Positions 1-5,619 of a DNA stretch of 24,969 nt are shown here, piece after piece. The DNA is from Pseudomonadota bacterium (GTDB lineage: Bacteria > Pseudomonadota > Alphaproteobacteria > Rhizobiales > Xanthobacteraceae). The stretch is taken from the NCBI GenBank assembly GCA_023449855.1, contig JAEXHR010000150.1, forward strand, positions 1 through 24,969, given 5' to 3'. The notes beneath the pieces are model-generated. The model did not search any database. It saw only the letters and a list, made by a program, of their open reading frames with translations, and had not been told where the DNA came from. The translations under genes and the position numbers were made by a program. The number at the start of each line of letters is the position of its first letter. Position 1 is the stretch's first letter.

Positions 1-5
1 TTCAT
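1..5 (-). CDS. start of a gene running off the left edge
   Basis: On the minus strand an ATG at 5-3 lies six bases behind a strong ribosome binding site (GGGAGG). Only the start codon is inside the window, so the product cannot be read. It lies about 60 bases downstream of the ClpP-like gene on the same strand and is probably the next gene of the same operon. Confidence 0.35.
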
Positions 6-65
6 ATTGGCCTCCCTTTGTTTGTCGCCGTTGAACAATGTGTCGCCGGCAAAGTTCCGGCGGCC

Positions 66-635
66 TCAGAGAACGGCCTCGATAAGTCCCAGCGATTTGG
101 CTTCCTGAGCCTCCAGATACCAATTGCTTGGAGCTCGCGAGATCACCTCGTCGAGCGAAGCCTGCGATCCGCGTACGAGATTTTCGAATCCCTCGTTCTG
201 AATGGCGATCGAGCACTCGATCTCGTTTAGAGTAGCCCTCACGCTGGCTAAGCACATTGTCAGAGGGCCATCGATGTTGAGCGTCTTGGACAGCTTGCGC
301 TCGTGGATCATGAGGCGGCTGCCGCGCGTCACATACCGGTTCTCACGAGCGAAAAAGCTCATGAATGTCACGCCCGCTGAGTAAATCGCCGCCTTGCCGA
401 GAAATACAAACCGGCGGCCCGGCGCTATCTCCGAATGGAAGCGAATATCTTCGCCCATCATGCGCGCCACTTCCGGATCGCCGCCAAGCGTTGAGATCTC
501 GACCACGACCAAGTCCCGGTCCTTGGCAGCATCGAGCTGACTCCGGAACGCGTTGTACATCTCATGATCGACCACGCCTGAGAGTAAGATTGCCGGTGAG
601 CCGAAGTCCGCCGGCTGGAGGGGTGAAATCGACAT
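66..635 (-). CDS. ClpP-like (peptidase S14 / Clp-crotonase fold) protein
   Basis: This 189-residue protein has the ClpP fold signature. Residues 39-53 give a beta strand ending in the STLGG turn, the nucleophile elbow is IYSAG with Ser86, and MIHER supplies His111. The C-terminal block EAQEAKSLGLIEAVL matches the ClpP ending where EAxxxGLID is usual. Aligning that block to E. coli ClpP puts Asn171 where the catalytic Asp should be, so the triad looks incomplete. The protein could be a Ser-His dyad enzyme, a weak peptidase, or a non-catalytic subunit. No signal peptide is seen, so it should be cytoplasmic. An in-frame TTG at 641 is an alternative start; neither start has a strong ribosome binding site. 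The upstream small gene ends at 647, so the two are probably cotranscribed. Confidence 0.8.
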   Translation of the reverse strand: MSISPLQPADFGSPAILLSGVVDHEMYNAFRSQLDAAKDRDLVVVEISTLGGDPEVARMMGEDIRFHSEIAPGRRFVFLGKAAIYSAGVTFMSFFARENRYVTRGSRLMIHERKLSKTLNIDGPLTMCLASVRATLNEIECSIAIQNEGFENLVRGSQASLDEVISRAPSNWYLEAQEAKSLGLIEAVL

Positions 636-646
636 GTTCAATATCG

Positions 647-799
647 CTACTCTAGGGGCTGATCGTCTTCAGTCGGCGGGGCGGACTTTGGCGTACAGAT
701 GTCTCCGTCGTCATTGAGCTTAGCAGCCTTCTCCGTGTCAGGCTGCGGCTCTGGCTTCAGATCATCGATGATCAGAGAGTGCGTCCTTCGAAGGATCAC
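647..799 (-). CDS. small acidic hypothetical protein, GTG start
   Basis: This is a 50-residue frame that starts at GTG 799 behind a strong GGGAGG site, with an in-frame stop immediately upstream that fixes the start. The product is acidic and proline-rich in its second half (DLKPEPQPDTEKAA, then PPTEDDQPLE) and has one cysteine. It has no membrane segment and I do not recognise it. It ends 5 bases before the alternative TTG start of the ClpP-like gene and 11 bases before its ATG, so the two are likely translated from one message. An adaptor or regulatory role for the ClpP-like protein is possible from position alone, but nothing in the sequence proves it. Confidence 0.55.
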   Translation of the reverse strand: MILRRTHSLIIDDLKPEPQPDTEKAAKLNDDGDICTPKSAPPTEDDQPLE

Positions 800-858
800 C
801 TTTCAACCTCCCATTGTTATCTGAGAGGCCAAACGCTCCAGGTCTGCGGCCGTTCCGG

Positions 859-1137
859 CTATGCAAACTCAAGCGGCGGATCTCCGAACCCGCCGAGGAT
901 TTGCGGCTCGTCGAAATCGCCGATGTCGTCGCCGCCGCTGTGGCCGCAGAACGCCCAGGCCCGACCATTATATTGATTATGCGGCGCAGCATGGTCATGT
1001 CGCACACATGAAGCAATAAAATCTGACTTGTTCCAACCGTCTTGCAAAATATAGGGCTGGACTTTCTCGATGATGGGCCGTCGTATGTGAGCATCACCGC
1101 ACGGCTCGTGGCTTCTATCGGTGATGAGAACGCCAAT
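859..1137 (-). CDS. conserved-looking hypothetical protein without a standard start
   Basis: The minus frame stays open from about 1218 to a TAG at 859-861 and reads like real protein from about 1134 on (VLITDRSHEPCGDAH, then VQPYILQDGWNKSDF, AWAFCGHSGGDD). The only usual start in this frame is TTG at 1047, which would discard the well-formed first 30 residues. An ATT at 1137-1135 sits four bases after GGGAG and ten bases after AAGGA, so an ATT start is plausible and gives 92 residues. Alternatives are CTG at 1200, or a gene whose start was lost by mutation. The frame one base over has a TTG at 1136 but gives a Ser/Arg/Ala-rich product unlike a real protein. The function is unknown. It heads the run of minus-strand genes that includes the ClpP-like gene. 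Confidence 0.5.
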   Translation of the reverse strand: MGVLITDRSHEPCGDAHIRRPIIEKVQPYILQDGWNKSDFIASCVRHDHAAPHNQYNGRAWAFCGHSGGDDIGDFDEPQILGGFGDPPLEFA

Positions 1138-1175
1138 TGCGCTCCCGTCCTTCCTCCCCTGAAAAGGAGCAGCGC

Positions 1176-1376
1176 ATGCTAAAGCGTCGCCTTCTCTCAG
1201 ATCGAGATGTTCGTGAAATCACCGCCCTCCGTATCAGGCAGATCCGGGCGGACGCTGAGCGCATGCCGCCGCCGGGCGTTGAGAAGGAACGCCTACTGAA
1301 ACAAGCGCGCGAATTGGAGGTGACCGCGGTCATCGACAATTGGGCCAGCTCAAGCGGCCTGCAGCGCCCGATTTAA
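1176..1376 (+). CDS. small conserved protein of the MPPG/ARELE type
   Basis: This is a 66-residue, mostly helical, charged protein. ATG 1176 is chosen because AAGGAG lies six bases upstream; the frame extends further up without a binding site. The core reads RADAERMPPPGVEKERLLKQARELE followed by a WASSSGL tail. From memory this matches a family of small Bradyrhizobium proteins with a LPPG-ER-LLKKAR core and an SPGLQPP ending, whose function is unknown. The gene at 7412-7564 carries a diverged version of the same core. The next gene, an HTH-like partner, starts 10 bases after the stop, so the two form a small operon. Confidence 0.7.
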   Translation: MLKRRLLSDRDVREITALRIRQIRADAERMPPPGVEKERLLKQARELEVTAVIDNWASSSGLQRPI

Positions 1377-1386
1377 AGGAATGCCC

Positions 1387-1599
1387 ATGGCAAAGCATGT
1401 CACCAGCCGAAGCTGGACGGACGCCGACATCGCTCGTCTTCGACAATTGTCAAACGAAGGTGCGTCAGTAAACCGAGCCGCAGCCGCTTTAAATCGTAAA
1501 ACGACGGCCGTTCAGAAAGTTGCTCGAAAACACGGTGTTCAGCTCGTCGGAACGCGTAAGGCCAGAGCGACAATGCGGGAGATCGGCGCGTATGGCTGA
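1387..1599 (+). CDS. small SANT/Myb-like HTH protein
   Basis: This is a 70-residue basic protein with the pattern SWTDADIARLRQL, then EGASVNRAAAALNRK, then VQKVARKHG. This fits a Myb/SANT-like three-helix DNA-binding fold with its leading tryptophan. ATG 1387 is preferred over ATG 1381 because AAAGGA ends just before 1381, which leaves correct spacing only to 1387. It is a paralogue of the product of 7672-7887 (shared WTD, RLR, GAS, RA-AAL, RA--R--G). It probably binds DNA, but its target is unknown. It follows the MPPG-type gene closely and overlaps the next gene by 8 bases. Confidence 0.7.
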   Translation: MAKHVTSRSWTDADIARLRQLSNEGASVNRAAAALNRKTTAVQKVARKHGVQLVGTRKARATMREIGAYG

Positions 1600-1780
1600 C
1601 AAGCAAAAGCCGCCTATTGCCTTGAATTTTGAGACTGGAGAAGAGGCAATAGCATACGCGCGATCGATCGCTGCCCAACTATCATTCGATCCCGCCTATT
1701 CTGGCGAGGCACATTTGTTTGTTCGAAACGAACATGATGAGACGGTCGCGATCATTCCGATATCGCGACCGCCAGGCTGA
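1592..1780 (+). CDS. small hypothetical protein
   Basis: This is a 62-residue product beginning MADKQKPPIALNFETG and ending in a strand-like HLFVRNEHDETVAIIPIS. ATG 1592 overlaps the stop of the SANT-like gene (ATGGCTGA), so translation is probably coupled. The composition suggests a small alpha/beta protein, loosely like DUF6894-type Bradyrhizobium proteins, but I cannot assign a family. It is the last gene of the 1176-1780 operon. Confidence 0.6.
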   Translation: MADKQKPPIALNFETGEEAIAYARSIAAQLSFDPAYSGEAHLFVRNEHDETVAIIPISRPPG

Positions 1781-2108
1781 CGCTCGTTTGAGAGCAAGCA
1801 CCGGCGTCCATGCAACTTCAAGGTCTCAGAGTCGAAGACGCGTTGAAGCTGTCGCTCGAGGCGGAGCGCAAGATGGCTGACAGGACTGATGCTGCCATTC
1901 AAAATGCCCCGGCGCCGCAACAGGATCGACGCCGGGACGAGTCTTGCTCGGCTCACAAGCTACCGAGTCAGAGGAGCCTTCTCATGAAGGCTTATCGACG
2001 ACGCGACATCTTGCGCCTCGTTCCCGCTTAACCGCGTTTGTTTGTATGGAACGTGTCACCCAAACGCCGATTGCACGTGGGTTAGAAACGAAGGCAAAGG
2101 CAACCATT
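1781..2108 (+). other. 328-base stretch without a firm gene
   Basis: An open frame at 1810-2031 (MQLQGLRVEDALKLSLE...) has a protein-like first 40 residues but no ribosome binding site and a poor second half; I leave it as doubtful. Within it, ATG 1984 has a strong AGAGGAG site and would give only 15 residues ending at 2031, possibly a leader peptide. A 7-bp stem (CCCGGCG/CGCCGGG) lies near 1909-1936 without a T tract. The promoter of the Gly-rich protein gene should lie near 2030-2090. Confidence 0.4.
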
Positions 2109-2408
2109 ATGAAGAAGCTTTTGATTGCGAGCGCAACGCTTGCGTTCCTCGTACAACCGGCACTGGCTCAAACTACAACGACAGCTCCTCGCTCTGCGGC
2201 ACCTACGTCCGCGGATCGCACCCCTGGTACGGTCGGGTCCGAGCGAGGCAATAATGCCAATTCGGTCAATGGATCGAACTCGGCGGCAGGCACCTATAGC
2301 GGCGCCAATGCGGCGAGCAGCACCGATGCTGGTCGCACATCCGGCGGCGGCGGAGCGGGCGGAGGTGCTGGTGGGGGAGCCGGAGGAGGTGCAGGCGGAG
2401 GCAATTAA
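2109..2408 (+). CDS. secreted Gly-rich low-complexity protein
   Basis: This is a 99-residue product with a clear Sec signal peptide: MKK, a hydrophobic core, and cleavage after PALA at residue 20. The mature part is rich in Ser, Thr, Asn and Ala and ends in a GGGA repeat (about residues 79-99). The tail is encoded by a GC-rich tandem repeat, so it is likely to vary in length between strains. No cysteines or enzymatic motifs are present. It is probably periplasmic or extracellular; a role in the cell envelope or desiccation is only a guess. A strong terminator follows directly. Confidence 0.75.
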   Translation: MKKLLIASATLAFLVQPALAQTTTTAPRSAAPTSADRTPGTVGSERGNNANSVNGSNSAAGTYSGANAASSTDAGRTSGGGGAGGGAGGGAGGGAGGGN

Positions 2409-2414
2409 AGTATA

Positions 2415-2450
2415 GGGCCTCGGTGCGTCGCGCCGGGGCTCTACTTTTTT
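2415..2450 (+). terminator. intrinsic terminator after the Gly-rich protein gene
   Basis: A 7-bp stem (GCCTCGG at 2417-2423 paired with CCGGGGC at 2433-2439, one G-U pair) is followed by CTAC and six T at 2445-2450. It lies seven bases after the stop codon. Confidence 0.75.
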
Positions 2451-2462
2451 GCGGAGGCGACC

Positions 2463-2579
2463 ATGAAATTTCGAAAGCCCAACGACGAGGGTAACGAGCC
2501 CTCTCCGCTCATCCTAATAGCAGTGGCGATCGTTCCGTTGCTTGCAGTCGCGGGCTGGCTCCTGGGTATCCTCAGATAG
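2463..2579 (+). CDS. 38-residue single-pass membrane peptide
   Basis: ATG 2463 follows a GCGGAGG site with good spacing. The product starts with a charged segment (MKFRKPNDEGNEPSP) and continues as one hydrophobic helix (residues 16-36, LILIAVAIVPLLAVAGWLLG) before ending LR. The topology is probably N-terminus in the cytoplasm. It lies right behind the terminator of the preceding gene, so it depends on read-through or on a promoter overlapping the terminator. The function is unknown. Confidence 0.6.
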   Translation: MKFRKPNDEGNEPSPLILIAVAIVPLLAVAGWLLGILR

Positions 2580-2733
2580 CCTACAGGCTGCGTCCGCCGG
2601 CTTATGAGGCTCCCACGCGCCATGGATAGTTGGATTTCGTTCCAGGCAGGACCGCGCTTTAATATTTTGGGACGATGCAAACTATTCCGCGATCGCCCCG
2701 TTGCGCAGACAGGGGCAACCAAAGGAGAGTATT

Positions 2734-2937
2734 ATGGCAGACAATGAACGTGGTGGTTCCGGCAACTTCGCAAACGACCCACAACGTGCTTCTGAGGCCG
2801 GCAAGAAGGGTGGAGAGCACAGCCACGGTGGCCAGCAGTCGCAGAGCGGCGGCAAGCAGGGCCAACAAGGCGGCAACAACTTTGCGCAGAATCCAGAGCG
2901 AGCGAGCGAAGCGGGTCGCAAAGGCGGCCAGCGCTAA
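2734..2937 (+). CDS. KGG-repeat stress-induced protein
   Basis: This 67-residue, very hydrophilic protein contains two copies of the KGG motif: FANDPQRASEAGKKGG at about residues 12-27 and FAQNPERASEAGRKGG at about 50-65. A Gln/Gly/Ser-rich linker separates them. This is the PF10685 family of general stress proteins (YciG/GsiB/con-10 type), small disordered proteins made under starvation, desiccation or osmotic stress. The start is fixed by AAAGGAGAG eight bases upstream of ATG 2734. It is a single gene ending in a strong terminator. I found no EcfG motif directly upstream. Confidence 0.9.
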   Translation: MADNERGGSGNFANDPQRASEAGKKGGEHSHGGQQSQSGGKQGQQGGNNFAQNPERASEAGRKGGQR

Positions 2938-2949
2938 ATACGAATGGAG

Positions 2950-2972
2950 AGCCCGGCAACGCCGGGCTTTTT
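2950..2972 (+). terminator. intrinsic terminator after the KGG gene
   Basis: A perfect 8-bp stem (AGCCCGGC at 2950-2957, GCCGGGCT at 2961-2968) with a 3-base loop is followed by a run of T to 2972. Confidence 0.9.
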
Positions 2973-2973
2973 A

Positions 2974-3294
2974 CGTTGAGTCCGCAATGACGAACGATGG
3001 CGCCGTCCTCCGACTAGCTACCCCCCGGCGGCGCAGTGACTTCCCGCCGGGTTTCGTAGGCGAAGCTATGCAAGTCGAAGGTCCAAGGCCACTCATCTTA
3101 AGGTATAAGCGCCCCTGCCGCGCTCTTGAGGAAGAACAGCTCGGGCCCCGCCACGTAAAGGGCGGGCCCTCTACTGGGCCCGCGCCGCTGCGTGGCCAGC
3201 GCCGTCAAAAAATGTTGCCCCCCCCTCTTGACGACCGGGGCACGCGATCTAAATCGACATTCGCCTTTAAACGAAAGGAGTTAGGAGGCTACAC
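2974..3294 (+). other. structured 321-base leader or intergenic region
   Basis: I see no convincing gene here. The region holds a perfect 8-bp stem (CCCGGCGG 3024-3031, CCGCCGGG 3044-3051). It also has three segments that can pair in two mutually exclusive ways: GGGCCCCGCC 3143-3152, GGCGGGCCC 3161-3169 and GGGCCCGCGCC 3176-3186. If transcription starts early, this is a long structured 5' leader of the 3295 gene, ending in a strong double ribosome binding site (AAAGGAG and GGAGG). Confidence 0.4.
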
Positions 3295-3660
3295 ATGTCA
3301 AACTCTGCCATGTCGATTGAACAGATCCATGCACATTCCTTGCTCGCCACCACCTTCGATCACCCGCGCCAGGTGATCGCAAGCCCCTTCCTCGACGACA
3401 CCCAGAAGCGGTGCGTTTTAGCCGCTTGGGCATCAGACGCTTTTGCGGTTGAGGGCAAGCCGTGGCTACGTCAGATTCCCGGCTCAAGCCGTGAGATCAG
3501 GGTCGGTGACATCCTGTCGGCGCTCCGGATGCTAGACGGAGATGACCATCCCCCGGCCACATCTCAGCGTATGCCTCGTCCGTCGCCGGCGAAACGCACG
3601 CTTGCAATCGGTCAGACAGCTTTTGAGATGAAACGCCTGCGCACCGATATCCACGTATAA
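3295..3660 (+). CDS. conserved hypothetical protein (DPF-LDD-KR-LAAWASDAFAVE type)
   Basis: This is a 121-residue protein. Its first 85 residues read as one globular helical unit: FDHPRQVIASPFLDD, then TQKRCVLAAWASDAFAVEGKPW, then VGDILSALRMLDGDD. I remember very similar small Bradyrhizobium proteins with an AAWASDA-AVED core, a PGS segment and an ILSALR-LD end; their function is unknown. The C-terminal 35 residues are basic and probably disordered. Strong binding sites (AAAGGAG, GGAGG) lie upstream, and the leader is structured. No signal peptide or membrane segment is visible. Confidence 0.75.
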   Translation: MSNSAMSIEQIHAHSLLATTFDHPRQVIASPFLDDTQKRCVLAAWASDAFAVEGKPWLRQIPGSSREIRVGDILSALRMLDGDDHPPATSQRMPRPSPAKRTLAIGQTAFEMKRLRTDIHV

Positions 3661-3720
3661 CGCGCGCTTGGATGGAGCTTGTCTAAGACATGCTTCATCC
3701 TCTTCAAAAGCAGAAGCTTG

Positions 3721-3831
3721 GGGTTCGGGTCCCGCCCGGAAGGCCGACCAAGGCTGGAGAGCGGGACCATCCCCTCGCTGGCATGCGCAAACCAGCGCAG
3801 GGATCAAAAGCGCTGATAGCGGCTGGGTTCC
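3721..3831. repeat. palindromic interspersed repeat, copy A
   Basis: About 110 bases nearly identical to 4692-4799. Both carry the stem GGGTCCCGCCC / GAGCGGGACC around the inner block GGAAGGC-GACCAAGGCTG, and share the downstream part CCCCTCGCTGGCATG. By eye about 85-90% of the first 95 bases agree. It lies between the genes at 3295 and 3887. Confidence 0.7.
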
Positions 3832-3886
3832 TTGCGACTCGCTCCGGCGTTTTAGTACGGGACAGCAAGGCCCACGGGGAGAGGAA

Positions 3887-4126
3887 ATGGCTGAAAGCGA
3901 GATTGACGTACTTGCAGATGTCTGTGCAATCAACGAAGCCACGCTAGCAAAACTGATTGGCTTGGTGATCGCCGAGATCATCAACCTCGATCCCAATGCC
4001 AAGGATCGCCTCAAGGCCAAGATGCTTGAGGTCGCAGTCCATCCCAATGAGGACCGCCGCGAGCTTACGTCACAGATCGTCAAGCAGGTGGCGCGCTCAG
4101 CGGGCATGCGCATGCCTGGCCTGTAG
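3887..4126 (+). CDS. small hypothetical protein
   Basis: This is a 79-residue, helical, slightly acidic protein (MAESEIDVLADVCAINEATL, then LIGLVIAEIINLDPNAKDRL, then HPNEDRRELTSQIVKQV). ATG 3887 is chosen because GGGGAGAGGA ends one base upstream and the frame above it is filled by repeat copy A. There is no membrane segment. I do not recognise the family. It converges on the His-rich gene, whose stop is only 24 bases away. Confidence 0.65.
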   Translation: MAESEIDVLADVCAINEATLAKLIGLVIAEIINLDPNAKDRLKAKMLEVAVHPNEDRRELTSQIVKQVARSAGMRMPGL

Positions 4127-4149
4127 CAAGCGGGCTACCGGCGGCTTGG

Positions 4150-4434
4150 CTAGAAGAATTTGCCGAGCAGCCGCTCCAGCCATTCGAGCATATCGCGGTC
4201 ATGGTGATGATGGTGGTGATGATGATGATGACGCCCCCACCCTGGGCCTTCGTCTCGATCGCCATCACGGCCCCCGGATTTGGCCACCGCTTCGGAATTA
4301 AGAGAGGTGGACAGTAGGATGGTGAGTGCCGGCGGTGTGACGGCTGCGAATTTCCCGCATGCAGCTAGGAATTTGCGCCGATCTTCGTCAAGCGGCTCAG
4401 TGCCCTCGAACCGGGGCTCGCTGCTGTCGGCCAT
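4150..4434 (-). CDS. His-rich small protein with a Tat-like N-terminus
   Basis: This is a 94-residue protein. Residues 18-24 (DRRKFLA) carry a twin-arginine-like motif, followed by a moderately hydrophobic stretch, KFAAVTPPALTILLSTSL, with a possible cleavage near 52. After a Gly/Asp/Arg-rich linker come ten consecutive histidines (69-78) and a short amphipathic tail (DMLEWLERLLGKFF). The EDRRKFL--CGKFAAVTPPA pattern is one I recall from a family of small alphaproteobacterial proteins of unknown role. The His10 run suggests metal binding, perhaps Ni, Zn or Cu, if the protein is exported. The start has GGGAG upstream. The leader is strikingly AT-rich (4440-4510). Confidence 0.75.
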   Translation of the reverse strand: MADSSEPRFEGTEPLDEDRRKFLAACGKFAAVTPPALTILLSTSLNSEAVAKSGGRDGDRDEGPGWGRHHHHHHHHHHDRDMLEWLERLLGKFF

Positions 4435-4552
4435 GACAAGCTCCCATTTAACTAATTTTTTATTTAAACTAAATTTAATAACAATCGCGAAAATTAATCA
4501 ACAGCGACTTGCACGTTTTTCTCGATAGGCGACGCGATGTGTGTCGGCATAG

Positions 4553-4612
4553 GGGTCAGGTCCCGCCCTGGGGTTTTATGCATGTAAGAGCGGGACCATT
4601 CCCCACGCTGAG
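4553..4612. repeat. palindromic interspersed repeat, copy B (short form)
   Basis: This copy keeps the outer stem (GGTCCCGCCC / GAGCGGGACC) and the following CATTCCCC-CGCTG, but the loop between the arms is unrelated to copies A and C. Conserved arms with a variable loop point to a REP-type or structured-RNA repeat rather than to a gene duplication. Confidence 0.6.
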
Positions 4613-4691
4613 GAGATAAACAGCGCCAGATTCAAAATTCCATCTTTGGAACCGTTCCTGAAGAACTCTGCTGATAGGCAAGGACGGTCGA

Positions 4692-4799
4692 GGTTCGGGC
4701 CCGCCCGGAAGGCGGACCAAGGCTGGAGAGCGGGACCTTCCCCTCGCTGGCATGTGCAAATCAGCGCAAGGACCAAAAGCCCTATAGCGGTTCGGTTCC
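4692..4799. repeat. palindromic interspersed repeat, copy C
   Basis: Near-identical partner of copy A in the same orientation, with the same stem arms, the GGAAGGCGGACCAAGGCTG core and the TCCCCTCGCTGGCATG flank. Confidence 0.7.
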
Positions 4800-4888
4800 G
4801 CTCTCGCGGGGCGGCGTGCCCTCTGCGCTGAAGGCGAGCGCTCGCGCGCTCTCCGACCCTTCTTAGCGGTAATTTTTTGCGGGTTAGC

Positions 4889-4913
4889 GGAACTTTGCCA
4901 ACATGCGGTGGTT
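4889..4913 (+). promoter_or_regulatory. candidate EcfG-type stress promoter
   Basis: GGAAC at 4889-4893 and GGTT at 4910-4913 are separated by 16 bases. The known alphaproteobacterial EcfG consensus is GGAAC-N16/17-CGTT, so one base differs. It ends 28 bases before the first gene of the micro-operon, in the right orientation. Confidence 0.45.
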
Positions 4914-4941
4914 ATGCGGCTCGAAATCCACGGATTGAAAA

Positions 4942-5133
4942 ATGAGCTGGCTTCTGGTCCTTCCTAATGAAACTTTGGCTTCCGCATTAGCCGAAAGAGC
5001 CGACGAACATGATGCAATTCTCGCAGTGATGAATGATCGGCACGAGCGAGCCCAACTGAGCTTCAGACCACGCCCCCGATGTCCACGTCACGAGAATATC
5101 GAGGAGAGCTCGAGACAGGTAGCAGCACAGTGA
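4942..5133 (+). CDS. small hypothetical protein, first of a micro-operon
   Basis: This is a 63-residue product. The first 40 residues look like a folded alpha/beta unit (SWLLVLPNETLASALAERADEHDAILAV); the remainder is basic and polar. The ribosome binding site is weak. Support comes from context: an EcfG-like promoter 28 bases upstream, and a stop codon that overlaps the GTG of the next gene (GTGA). I do not recognise the family. Confidence 0.45.
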   Translation: MSWLLVLPNETLASALAERADEHDAILAVMNDRHERAQLSFRPRPRCPRHENIEESSRQVAAQ

Positions 5134-5270
5134 TCTGCAAGCGCTGCGAAGGACAAATGCTGCCCTACCGACGAGGACCGCACCCTTGGAAGAGTGACAG
5201 CGAGGTCGAGCGGCTTGAGTGCGAGGATTGCCGCGCACAACATGCCCGCACGGTGCCGAGAGCAAAATAG
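5130..5270 (+). CDS. small zinc-ribbon protein
   Basis: This is a 46-residue product with two CxxC knuckles, Cys3-KR-Cys6 and Cys31-ED-Cys34, as in a zinc ribbon. The region between holds RRGPHPWKSDSEVERLE. GTG 5130 is chosen because it overlaps the upstream stop by four bases (GTGA); ATG 5079 is in frame but has no binding site and would overlap the previous gene by 55 bases. The pattern suggests a protein that binds zinc and perhaps nucleic acid or a protein partner. The next gene begins three bases after its stop. Confidence 0.55.
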   Translation: MICKRCEGQMLPYRRGPHPWKSDSEVERLECEDCRAQHARTVPRAK

Positions 5271-5273
5271 CGC

Positions 5274-5503
5274 GTGTCGCGGCGAGACGCCGGGATGCTG
5301 ATCCAGAAGCTGCCGAAGCCCAAAGCCGATGAACCGGCCTGGCGGGCCGCCACCGAGGCTCTCATGCTGGCAGCCGAAGAGCGCGGTCCCTTGATGCGTG
5401 CCGAGATCGGGCCGAGAAAGGCGTTACACCCTACCGAGCGGGTCGTCGACCCGAGCGAAAAGACCCGCACTGGGGGCGCCGCAAACCGGCGCGCGACCGT
5501 TGA
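5274..5503 (+). pseudogene. small conserved gene with a probable single-base frameshift
   Basis: From GTG 5274 (or ATG 5295) the frame reads LIQKLPKPKADEPAWRAATEALMLAAEERGPLMRAEIG. This matches a family I remember from Bradyrhizobium (IIKLPKPK-EPAWRAAIEALILAAE-RGPLM). Family members end in RKD-HWGRRKL-RD. Here the expected ending is encoded one frame over: from about 5462 the shifted frame reads KDPHWGRRKPARDR and stops at 5501-5503. A single lost base near 5450-5460 would restore it. The restored stop overlaps the TTG of the next gene (TTGA), which supports the repair. As written, the unshifted frame runs on to 5855 with an Arg-rich, non-family tail. A sequencing error or a true mutation could explain this. 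Confidence 0.5.
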
Positions 5504-5619
5504 ACCAGGACTTTGGCCCTTTCAGCTGGTGGCGCGTGCTCGTTGCCATCATAGCAACGGCAGTCGTGGATTTGGCCACCGTCCTGTCAGTGTCGATACT
5601 CGCAGGAATTATTCGATGA
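5500..5619 (+). CDS. 39-residue single-pass membrane peptide, TTG start
   Basis: The product begins MNQDFGPFSWWRVL and continues as one long hydrophobic helix (about residues 12-37, with VAIIATAVVDLATVLSVSIL). TTG 5500 overlaps the repaired stop of the preceding gene by four bases (TTGA), implying coupled translation. A longer frame reaches up to ATG 5398 but would read through the preceding gene in a non-coding-like phase. It is a typical inner-membrane small protein of unknown function. Confidence 0.5.
   Translation: MNQDFGPFSWWRVLVAIIATAVVDLATVLSVSILAGIIR

Larger units (their letters stand above)
4435..4941. other. 507-base region with no firm gene
   Basis: From the left it holds an AT-rich segment (4440-4510), which is the likely promoter of the His-rich gene. 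Two copies of the palindromic repeat follow (4553-4612 and 4692-4799). At 4889-4913 there is an EcfG-like promoter facing the micro-operon at 4942. Short frames inside the repeats read as repeat-derived and are not called. Confidence 0.6.

Noticed and set aside
762..1136. Minus-strand frame of 124 residues starting at TTG 1136
   Set aside because: Rich in Ser, Arg and Ala and overlaps the better frame one base over (859-1137); also overlaps the small gene at 647-799.
2048..2072. GGAAC upstream of the Gly-rich protein gene as a stress promoter
   Set aside because: At 16 or 17 bases downstream the sequence is GATT/ATTG, not CGTT.
2675..3376. Plus-strand open frame of 233 residues across the KGG gene
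   Set aside because: It runs through the KGG gene, its terminator and the structured leader in another frame; the composition is non-coding.
4200..4230. CAT/CAC tandem repeat as a CRISPR-like or satellite array
   Set aside because: It is the codon run for ten histidines inside a gene; there are no spacers.
4556..4831. Short frames on both strands inside repeat copies B and C
   Set aside because: Their similar peptides (QRGEGPALQPWSAFRAGP) come from the repeat itself and have no start signals.
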